Assembly: GCA_905250115.1 (NCBI GenBank)
Contig: CAJNOI010000044.1
Location: forward strand, 227,714-291,713
Origin: Adineta steineri
Taxonomy: Eukaryota; Rotifera; Eurotatoria; Adinetida; Adinetidae
Direction: 5' to 3'
DNA: 64,000 bases
Each line of letters begins with the position of its first letter. Position 1 is the stretch's first letter. Below, in pieces: positions 50,751-61,200 of this stretch. The notes beneath the pieces are model-generated. The model was not told the DNA's origin, did not search any database, and saw only the letters and a program-made list of their open reading frames with translations. Position numbers and translations under genes: made by a program.

Positions 50751-53700
50751 TTAAATTTTTGCCAATTGTTGAAAGAGATTCGACGGAAGTATTGATTCAA
50801 TTTTATCCGTCAAATATTGTATAGGTACACTAAACCAATTAAGAAACAGACGAGCAATATAAGCAGCTATTTCAGGATATTGATGAGTAAGTAAAGCAAG
50901 CATAGCTGTGCCTGAACATAAACCAGCAGTAAATAAAATAAAAAATGGTAATTCTTTTTTCGGAAAAACAGATACATCATGAAATGCTATATAGAAAAAG
51001 AAAATTTATTAGATAGAAAAAGAAAAGCTAGAGATTTTTACCAGGTAATAATTCTCTATCAGCTGCTTCGGTGCACTAAAAAAAAACAAAATCAATGAAA
51101 AAATATATCATTTTGTTTATAAAATTATTTACTGTTGGATATGGATGAAATAGATGTCCTTTTTCTAATGGATATGGAATCATACGAAACGTTCCTTCCC
51201 ATGTACAATGTAGTAAATTTAATGCACCATCAACACGACGCCAATGTGGTAAATGAAAAAAAGCATATGCTATTGCTTCTGAATCACCACGTTTAAGAAT
51301 ATGTTCAGGTGGTAATATTAAACTTTTCATTTCTAATAAATACTATTACAAAAATAAATGGTATATATAGAGAATAGAATAGAATATATAATAATTTACT
51401 TTAGGTACATGTGGATTGAATTCTACAGCTCGATGAATAGCTTCAACTGCTGACATTTCTGCAGCAGTTAAACCTCGTTTACTTGCGACATCGGGTGAAA
51501 ATCTAAGATAAAAATATACGATAAATATTTAAAAGTTAATCAATAAGATTTTTATCGATATTTCGTTCAACTTGTCAAATTTACGATTAGAGAAATGAAG
51601 CAAGTATTGACTATGAGACAAACGTATTGAAGCGAAAAAAAGTTATCAAATGGAATACAATTTAATAGATATCTCATCTCAATACTCTTTTAAATGAAAA
51701 AGAATGTGAATTTTGTTGAATATTTCAAAATATTCGTAAAATAATAAATAGCTAAATGATTTCAAATGTTTATTGATTGAGAATATGAAATATAATTTTC
51801 ATCTTTAAGACACTTACGTGGAAGCAACCGCTCTGGCTTTTAGCAAAGCAGCTGTATAACAAATAGTTGCTGATTTTGGCAAACTAATATCTAAAAGGAA
51901 GAAAAAGAGAAGAATTTTAAATGAATGAAATAATATAAAATTCTAACCATCATATTTGGCAAGTACGCCCTGTACATCTGGATAATTTTGAAGTGCAAGT
52001 AATACTTCAATAAGATTTTCATGTATATTAAAAACCGACATCATTGGAAATTCTTTTACTAGATCACGAAAAATTTTTGTTGCTTCACGTAATTTACCCA
52101 ATTTTCTTGCACACATTCCTAACCGTCGTTTAACATAAATTAATATATTTGTATTTCGTTCTAATAAAAATGAATAAATATATATATGATATATTAAGCA
52201 GATATTTCTTACTATGTACAATATCTTGATTATGACCTTGTTCAAGTAACTGTTGTGATTTTCTATATGCATTTTCAGCACATTTTAATGCTTGTTTTAA
52301 TATACGTTCAACTTCAATTATTGTTGTTGCTTCTTCTTCAGCAAGAAGTATTAATGCTGGTGTACATCTAATTTAAGTAAAATAATTAACTATGTGAAAA
52401 GTTTCTTGTTTTATTTTTCTTACTCAAAATTTTTTTCTAATGCATCATGAGCTAATTGAATACGCGTTGATGGTGCTCGTTCACGCCATGCGCGTTGCAT
52501 CACTAGGAAAGACAAAATAGAATATTAAAATGTTTTCATAATAGAAAAGAAAAAAGAAAGAAAGATTGTAATTCTTACTTTCATATTCAGGCTTTCCTTC
52601 ATCAAGTTCACAAGAAAAAAATGTTTGATGTTCTTGAGCAGATAAATTCATATCGTGAAATGTTAATGGTTCTTTACCATTATATTGTGTTAAACGTTGA
52701 TATTCAGCTCCACGAAATAATGCACAAGGATTTTTCCAAACTTTACATTCATTTGTACCAGTCACCGGTGCTGTTGAATCAATACCATTCGGCAAAGAAC
52801 TATTTCCATTTGAATTATTTCCATTATTACAACCATTCGTTAATGGTGATGCTTGTAATGATGAATCATTATTTGTAATTGAAGAATTAGTTGAATCATT
52901 GCCATTTAAAATTGGTGTTAAATGATTTATAGAAACTTGTTCAATAAATGATGTACCATATCTTTTAAAATACCACCATTCAAATATCTAAGAAAATAAA
53001 TTTTTCTTAATATAATAAAAAGAAAACTTTCGTTAGATTTCTTACTAAAATAAGACCGGAGATTAACGATGAAGTACCAGTAAGAGCAACATAAAATTTT
53101 GGTGTTAACGTATTGAAAAACATTGTTGCTAGAAGGAAAAAAAGGAAATATTTTTTTTAATCAATAGAGATATAAATTATACATAGAAAAAATAGCCTCA
53201 AACGAAGATAAATAACGAACATGATCATACAACAATGAAAAAAAAAAATAAAGAAAAACTTACAAAATATGACGTTTAGCATGTTTGCTGTAAATAATCA
53301 CACAATAGTGAAAAGCCACCCGAGAGAATGAAAAGGAGGAGAAGGAAGATGTGCGTGTATGTCTATGATGGTGCCGTGTAATATTATAGATACATGAGAG
53401 CGTAGAGCAACAGCAGTAGCAGCAGCAACGCAGATATATATTTATATATCTAGAAAAAGATAGACAGACAGAACGAGAATGAGAAAAGAAAAAGACATAT
53501 TCTTTTTTTTCTTCTTTCTTCCATTTCTCCGTAAATGGGAAAACAGCCGGGAAAGGAAAGAAAAAGAAATTTAGTTCTTTCTAATACTTCATTGGATTTC
53601 TCTTCTTTTTTTTTGTCTTGCTCGTTCTTCTTTTCTCATTTTATCGCGGCAAGTTCATCGTAAGAAGAAAAAAACATACAGATATATATATATATATAGA

Positions 53701-54291
53701 CATCACAACTGTTCAATCACACAGATGTCTGTCATCATAAATGTGACCAGAAACGGTCACATTATCAACATTAGAAAGGATGAAAAGAAGAAGCAAAAAG
53801 AGTATAGCTATATTTGTCTCTGTCTCTCTCTCTCTCTTTCTCTATATATATAGATGATGATGATGATTCATTGACTATTCTATTTATTTCTCAAAAGAAA
53901 AAAGTTATTTTTAATATTCTTTCAACCTTTTTCTATAGTTATTTATCATTACTTGTTTAAAGAAAAAGAAAAAGCATTAGTAAATTAAATAAAAAAAAAG
54001 AAAACAGTTCCGTTTTAAATGTTTACCAGCATTAAAACTATTCATGACATTGAATGGACCACGAATAGTTGCATAGATTATAAAAATAAGAAGAACAAAG
54101 GTTATAGTCCATAGATAATTACAAATAAATATAATAATTGAATAAATTTTATCCAAAATATTTGAAGCACCTGTTCAATAAATAAACAATTTTTACGAAT
54201 CATTTCCCCTTCTTTTTCTTTTTTTGTTTATACCTATGTCATCATCATCGTCACTATCATTATCAATTGATGAATGGTGATGATTATTCAT
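50751..54291 (-). CDS. ST7: ST7 (suppression of tumorigenicity 7) homologue, multipass membrane protein
   Basis: Predicted 598 aa; human ST7 is about 585. Exons (-): 54234-54291, 54027-54170, 53046-53128, 52579-52987, 52424-52502, 52213-52367, 51948-52160, 51818-51890, 51400-51502, 51133-51342, 51042-51075, 50751-50986. The sequence is nearly superimposable on vertebrate ST7 in several blocks: [82 protein letters not shown], and [20 protein letters not shown]. Membrane segments lie near residues 30-50 and 75-95 and near the C terminus ([22 protein letters not shown]). An Asn/Ser-rich insert lies between the second segment and the conserved core. The molecular function of ST7 is not well defined. 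The start chosen (54291) gives an acidic N terminus; an alternative first exon is described separately. Confidence 0.96.
53264..53282 (-). other. Possible alternative first coding exon of ST7
   Basis: Minus-strand ATG at 53282 begins MLNVIF and runs into a consensus donor TTTT|GTAAGT at 53263. It is phase 1, exactly as required to join the ST7 exon starting at 53128 (giving ...[11 protein letters not shown]). This would produce an isoform lacking the first membrane segment. Low-complexity CAG- and CT-rich DNA lies upstream. Confidence 0.4.
53283..54026. other. Upstream part of a long ST7 intron, with low-complexity tracts
   Basis: This stretch contains a CAG-rich stretch (about 53408-53430), purine/pyrimidine-strand-biased tracts and a (TC)n-(TA)n microsatellite at about 53815-53851. 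It may serve as an internal promoter for the short ST7 isoform. Nothing coding is supported. Confidence 0.45.
53815..53851. repeat. (TC)n/(TA)n compound microsatellite
   Basis: A TC-repeat tract passes directly into a TA repeat; both are visible by eye. A (GAT)n run follows immediately. Confidence 0.85.
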
Positions 54292-56048
54292 AAGATAATT
54301 TAATACGGTAGTCAATGTAATAATCAAAAAAAAACGTAAAATATATTAGAATCTAAAAGAAAAAAGTTTCATCATTATATTTGTATTGATATCGAATTCA
54401 AAACTTCATCAAATAGATGAGTAAAAAGTCAATATTTTTCCTTTGTAAAAAGTGAACAAGTGAAGAGTGACGATGTCCTTCGCATTGAATATAATAATGA
54501 CTAAAGTGTTTTATATTTCAATAGCTGTCATCTTAGCGTAATCTGGAGAATAACTGACAAAATATTGAAGGTCTTTCTTTATTTAAGGCTTTGATAATAA
54601 TGTAAAAATGTTAGATTTTTACCTTTCTCGATTTCTGAAGAAGTATATACTTACTAGTATTATATTCATGCAAGAGGTATAGATTTTATGACTGAATAGT
54701 TTATAATAACTTGTTTTTAGATATGATTTATTTCAAGGACTCTCAGAAAAACACTACTCACTCTCAAAAGTGAGCTTTTAATTATTAAAAAGATGTGTCA
54801 AGGTTTCTTTTGTCAGAATAGTAATAAGTTGTGAAAAAAGAATTGCATCATTATCTATGAATATCAACATCGAGTAAAATAACTTCACTAGTATTTTCTT
54901 TTCAAAATTCTATTTGAAATCATTCTGAACTTAATACTTCGTTGAATGAAAAAATTATAATGAACAAAAATGAACTGTATAATTGAATTGTATACTCGGT
55001 TTAGTCTGACTTAAGAAGCTTAAACTTGTATCAGAAATGTTATGCATTAGAATGATTCGTTATTCTCTAAACGACCTGTTGATTACGAAGACAAAAGATT
55101 TTCATATATAGAAATCGTTTGATATGTGAAACTTTTCCTAAACCAAAAAGAAAAGTTTAGTAGACTCATCCTATCAATGAATTTGTGTTAGTTATTCTCT
55201 AGTTGTTGAATACTCATTATATTTACAATAAAATATACCTTCACTTTGTCTACTAAATATAAGAGTTGTTGGCTTTCCATTTGAAATGTGAATAATGTAA
55301 AAAATAGGAATATTCATTAAATAAACTAGTATTGCAGAAGATGAGTAAAAATAGATATTTGATTCATTTTAGTGTATAGACCAAAGATAAATGAAAATAT
55401 TAAATCATGAAATTTATATCTACAATATCAGAAACAAAATCAGATGATTATTGTCGATAATTGTTTAAATTTGTTAAAATGCGTTATAAAACTAAATTAT
55501 AAAACCGTTTATAGATTTCTATGTTGCGCTTTGTAAATAAAAACTAAATTTTTACTATCTGACTCAATATATAGATCGATGCTCGTATTTTGTGTTAGTT
55601 AAGAGTTACATTTAATATTTTTCATACTCTAAAGAATCTTACATACAATGTGATAATTCGAACTTAACTATCTCTCAATGTATAGAAAGTAAAAGAAGAA
55701 AAATTAAACTTGATTGTTAATGTAATATTTTTTTTTCTCGTTTTTAACAACAACAACAACTATAATAGCCAAATTAAAAACAGATGGCCACAGTAATACA
55801 GTTATAACAGTAAAGATGATTTTCAGTCAAACAAAACACACACACACGTGTGTCGGTGTGCTGAAATAACAAATAAACAAAAAAAAAGAAACTGAAAAAA
55901 GACGAAACAAACAAATAAACAAACAATGAAACAAAAAAAAAGAAAATCACTTTTTCTTTTTCCTATATACCGTCGTTATCTGTAGCTACTGTTCTGTTGT
56001 TTGATTATCACAAAAAATTGAAATCGAACTACACACACATAGATACAT
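54292..56048. other. Intergenic, no gene found
   Basis: About 1.75 kb between the ST7 start and the stop of the next minus-strand gene. It includes a CA/GT-rich self-complementary run at about 55836-55860 and several (AAAC)n-like stretches. No coding or RNA gene is supported. Confidence 0.5.
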
Positions 56049-57779
56049 TCACTGTGGAAGTAAACGTGGTAGTAGAAACGTAGTTGTTGTTGTTGTAGTT
56101 GTTATTGGTTCTTGTTTAATATAACAAAATTGTTGTTGTTGATGATATTGGTGTTGCTGCTGTTGTAAAGCAGCAAATGTAAGTAATTCAATTGTTGTTG
56201 TTGTAGTTGTATTTGTTGGTGGCATTGGTGCTGTTGTATTGCAACCAAGAATTTTCAAGGTTGTTGAACAACTATTTTCATATTCATCCAGTGCTGTTGT
56301 CATTGTACAGGATGATGAGGATAATGATGGACTTGAATAACAATATATTGGAATATCATCATCTGCATTTGATGGTTCACGTTTAATCAATTGTTCGATC
56401 AAAGCATCTGAAATCGTTTCAATAGGTATATAAATATCTATCTGGATGATTTTACCGTTTAATGTTGCTTGTCGGAGAACATTACAAGCAACAATTTGTG
56501 CAGCAGCTTGTAAACCAGTTGCTGTTATTTGTTGTTGATGTAATGGTGGAGGTTGTGGTGGACAATTATTATTTGATGTTGTTGTAGTTTCAAAACATAA
56601 TGTTGTTGATGTTTGTTGTTGTTTTGAGATAGGTTCTTTGGATACAAATGTACCATTACGAAATAGAATCACTTCACGTGGTGATGATTTAACACGACGA
56701 CGTGTTGATGAACGTGTTGAAGTTGTTGGAGAAGATTTTAATAGATCTGTATCACTATTACTAGTTGAACTTAATCCTAATGTAGTTGTCTTAGAATCAA
56801 TTCGAGTAGCATCTTCAGCAATTATAACAACACTGGCTTTAGGTTCTAAAAACAAAAAGAAATCTGAATTTTGTATATTTAAGTTCTAAGGATTTATTTA
56901 CCTGCTGCTGTCGAATTTAATCGTCGTTTAGAAGCTGCACTGTTTCTTGACGTCCTAGAAATGAAAGAAATAAAGAAAAAAAATGAAATTATTCGATAGT
57001 AAAAATGAATTCTTACGCTCGAGAAGTAACTCGACCACCACGTTTGAATTTTTTTCCTTTTAATACTCGTGCTGGTACGATTGGTACTGACGGGATTGGT
57101 GATGATGTTGTTGCTGTAAATAGAAAACATAAAATAAAATAATTCATATGATAGAAGATTGAATATACAATCTCAAAAGTTCTATAACTATGAGGTTTTT
57201 TTTAAATTTACTTGTATAAGTATGACCGATTGTTTTTCCATTATTATTATTACTATTATTATTTGTTGTAACAATTGGATGAAATTGATATTCATTACCA
57301 CTAACATATAATGTTGTTGGCATTTCAGATGGTTCAATTTTAGGTTGATGTATTAAACGAACTGTTGTCGTTGTTGTTGATGGTAATTGTTGTTCAGAAG
57401 TTTTATGAGAAAAAAAATCAAGAAATTCATTCTCTCGATTGATTTGCTGCGATTGAGAATAATTATTTAATTTATCTGATAAAATAACTGAATAATTATT
57501 AAATTTTGTTTTTTCATCTTCTTGTTTTATATCAATATCATTTAAATTAAAAAGATTTTGTTGTAATTCATGTTCAAATAATTGATCAAATAATAATGGT
57601 TTCATCCAATCTTCAAGATCATCATCATCAATACTATCATTTGTTGGATTTAATATATCAAGAAAATCATCATTTAATTGTAATAATGGTGATAATGAAT
57701 CGAACATTGATGCTGGTGGTGAGACAGATAATGAACCAAATAATGTTGGATTATGTAAGGGAGCAAAATCAATTTCCAT
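56049..57779 (-). CDS. Unrecognised low-complexity, probably nuclear regulatory protein
   Basis: Predicted 504 aa. Exons (-): 57212-57779, 57017-57113, 56902-56954, 56049-56845. I do not recognise the family. Visible features: an acidic, hydrophobic-patterned N-terminal half (e.g. LNDDFLDILNP, DDDDLEDWMKPLLFDQLF) of the type seen in activation domains; a central Lys/Arg-rich stretch (KGKKFKRGGRV, then SRNSAASKRR) that could be a nuclear localisation or nucleic-acid-binding segment; a second basic run (STRRRVKSSPR); a moderately ordered segment (about 350-390; GLQAAAQIVACNVLR ... IDIYIPIETISDALIEQLI); and Thr-, Gln- and Asn-rich tracts. Three psi-K-x-E sumoylation-type sites occur (IKQED, IKREP, IKQEP). 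Start: ATG 57779; upstream frame uses only a TTG. The basic stretch resembles a bZIP basic region loosely but no leucine zipper follows. The gene is divergent from the CCDC180 gene. Confidence 0.65.
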
Positions 57780-58215
57780 TTTTAAACACGACCGATGAAT
57801 CACCGGGGATAGGGGAATCAAAAATAGAAAAACAAAAAGAAAATGAATATGAATGAAAACTACTATCTAAATAAAAAATTTCAGTCACAAGATCTTTATC
57901 GTTACACGTAGTACAATGGATTGTCTATCAAAGATAGCTGCCGATAATGCCTTTATATATATATAACAAAGACACATACACATTATATAAATGTAAAGAA
58001 CGAACATTGATCCTTGCGAAAGAAAGAAAAAGGAAGAAACAGAAGAAGAAAAAAGAACGATGAAATACTATCGGTCCATAGTAGCCATTACTATGATTAA
58101 TATAGCCTCTAACAACAAAAAAATCTATACGAATAGAGTTCGTTGCATAGAAACATAATATAAAACTATTTCAATGGTTAAAAACAAGGACGCATCTTCT
58201 GAATAGATAGATTAT
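57780..58215. promoter_or_regulatory. Divergent intergenic promoter region
   Basis: Only 436 nt separate the start codons of the minus-strand nuclear-type gene and the plus-strand CCDC180-like gene. Both promoters, or a shared bidirectional one, must lie here. A TATA-like tract is at about 57954-57967. No factor-binding site is claimed. Confidence 0.5.
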
Positions 58216-61200
58216 ATGTTAAAAATGAGGGCATCATCAGCTGCAAATTCTGTTCGGATTTTACCTACAAATAAAGTCTATCGACAGTTATTTGATGCAC
58301 AAGTATAAATTTCGAAAATAATCTAAGATATCTATTAAAGAAATTCAATTTCAATAGGTACAATTAAGTGACGCTTATAATCGCGTACGAGATAATCAAC
58401 TTTCTGAACCTATTAATATTGTAACACATCCTGATGCAACACCATTGGTACGAAATATTAGACCACATGGTAATTATTTTGCATTTAATATTATCATTTT
58501 CAGAGACATTTAAATCGATACTAATGTTAATTACCAACAATGAGCTTAGATTAATCTATAAATGATATAAAATTCTCCTATAGCTTTTATTAAAAGTATT
58601 GAATAGACTTGTTGTTACATATATAAGCATATGAAACGAATCAAACAGTATATAAAGATTTATTTTAGAATCTCAAAAACGGCAATGGATTTCAAGTTTA
58701 CCATACAATAATGATTCTTCTATTAATCCAGTAGCAATATTGTAAGATTGATAATTTATTAGAAAATTTACTTTTATTTCAAATTTAGTTTTCAAGATGA
58801 ACAAAAACGACGTCAAACTGAAGAAGAACAAGAACTTGAGACAATTAAACAAGAAGTTTTTAATTTACCTGATAATATGAATGGACATGGTTAGTTTGTT
58901 TTTACATATATCTTTATCTTATAAAGATAAAAGGATGTTTTTTTATTTAAATAGGACAAACTGAAAATGATGTAAATAGTAAAGTAAATGTTACTGGAAG
59001 ATTAGAAGCTAAACGACAAATTAAATTCAAACAATTATGGGATGAATTTTTAGAGAAAATTGCTGAATTAAATCAAGTATTAAATTTTAATAAGAAGTCA
59101 AATGTTAAATCTTCTTTTCTTTACAGAATTTATTAAAAGAATTAGAAGGAATAACTCGAGAATGTAATATGTATTATGAACAAGGAAATAAAGGTATATA
59201 ATTTAATATTCAAATTTTTTTTGAATGTTTTCTTCTAGATATTGATAAAGAATTACAAACAATGATCTATCAAAAAGTATGTTATAGATCATAACATACA
59301 GAAATCAATTAAATCATTTTATTTATTTAGGAAATCACGACTTTATCATTCCAATTGTTTGATGATGAATTTCAATATCTTGAGAAATTACTTCCATCAC
59401 GTCATTCAAAAATTCAAGAATATTGTCAATCAATTGAAGAACTTGAAATGGAACGAACTAATAAAGTTTGTTCATTAATAATTTTATTATGAAAAATATT
59501 TAATTTATTTCATAGTTTCGTGATTTATTTAAACATTACTCTGATCGTCTTTATAGAACACATCATTTATCAGATGAAGATACAGCTAGTCAACTGGAAA
59601 AACAAGCAAATGTAAATATTAAAAAAAAAAAGAAAAATGATTTTTGTTTTTGTTATAGAAATTAAATTCACAAATAATTGAAAATCGTAAAATATATACT
59701 GAACTTGAAGCAAGATTATTATCAGGTGAAACTGATCGAATTCATCACTATCGAGAAGAACTTGTTGATTATCAAAATAAATGGAGAGAGAATATGTGGA
59801 TTATTCTCAAACAAACTTGGATGTAAAGATAAATCTAATAAGGACTTTCTACTATATGATAATATTTGTATTTTTAGTGCAAGATTATCTAAATGTAAAG
59901 TAAGATTAGATGCAGCCATACAAACCACTTGTGAACCAATTGGCTCAAATATAGCTGAAAAAACACGTCGCCTTATCGAACATATTAATAAATTAAAGTA
60001 AAAGATTTCTATAATTCTATAAAAATAAGTTCTTTTTTATATAAATAGTACATTTATTCCACCTAAATCAACAAAAGAAAATGCTCAAAAATGGCATAAA
60101 CAAGGTTATGATATTATGGATGGTATTATTAATGAACGAAAAATACTTATTAATCAAATAATACAGATAATAAAAAATGAAATTAATTATTTAGAAGAAG
60201 AATGGAAAATAATAGGAGTAAAACCCCTTTTTTTTGGTTTGAAATTTGTAATAAAATACTTGTATATCATAGGACAAAGTAATTCAAACTCAAGTCTATA
60301 ACAATGAACAAATTGAAATGGTATATGAACGAGATATTGAACCATTGTTAGAAGAACGAAAACAATTTTTACAAGAATCTGTCATCGATCAAGCTAAAGT
60401 ATGATATCTATATTATTAATTTCCTATTATAATGTAACTGAATTGTTTTTATAGATTGTATATGAACAATTAACAAATTCTATGTATAACATTCTCGATC
60501 AGCTATTAGCTTTTATTCAACCAGCATCTTGTCAATGGGATAATCATCAAAGTCAACTTGAACGTGTCACCGAACAGTTAGCTGATTTAATGAGTGAATC
60601 TCGTCGACCACATGATCTTCAAAATGAAGTAAATTTAAGCAAAATACAAAAAATTCGTATTAAATATCGATAAAATATCTTCTAGAAAAAATTAACTAAA
60701 CTTGATTCAACTTTGGATGAAATGCGTAGTGCATCAAATGAATCAATATTAAATCGTCTTTTAAAATCTGCTTATGATCAACTTGATACAATTCAAGCAA
60801 AGTATAAGAAACATTTTTTTTTATTACATAATTCTATTATTTTGAATCTTTAGTTTTACACAATTTTATAAAATGGAACATGAAATTGTAAATAAATATT
60901 CTGATATGGTAACAGAAGAAGTTAATAGATATAAAAATGAAATGCTGGATTATTTTCATGCTAAAGAAATTAATACAAACGATGATGAAAGTCTTTCATT
61001 ACCAGATACAAATCCTCAACTATATACAACATCAATAGCACGAACAACATATAAAATTGAAGAAATAAATAATAATAATGAATCTCATTTAACAGAAAAT
61101 ATAAATGCTCATAATGAAGAACATGGTAATAATATATCTAATGATCAACCACAAGTACAAACATTTCTTACTGAAGATTCATCATTAACAGATATAATAC

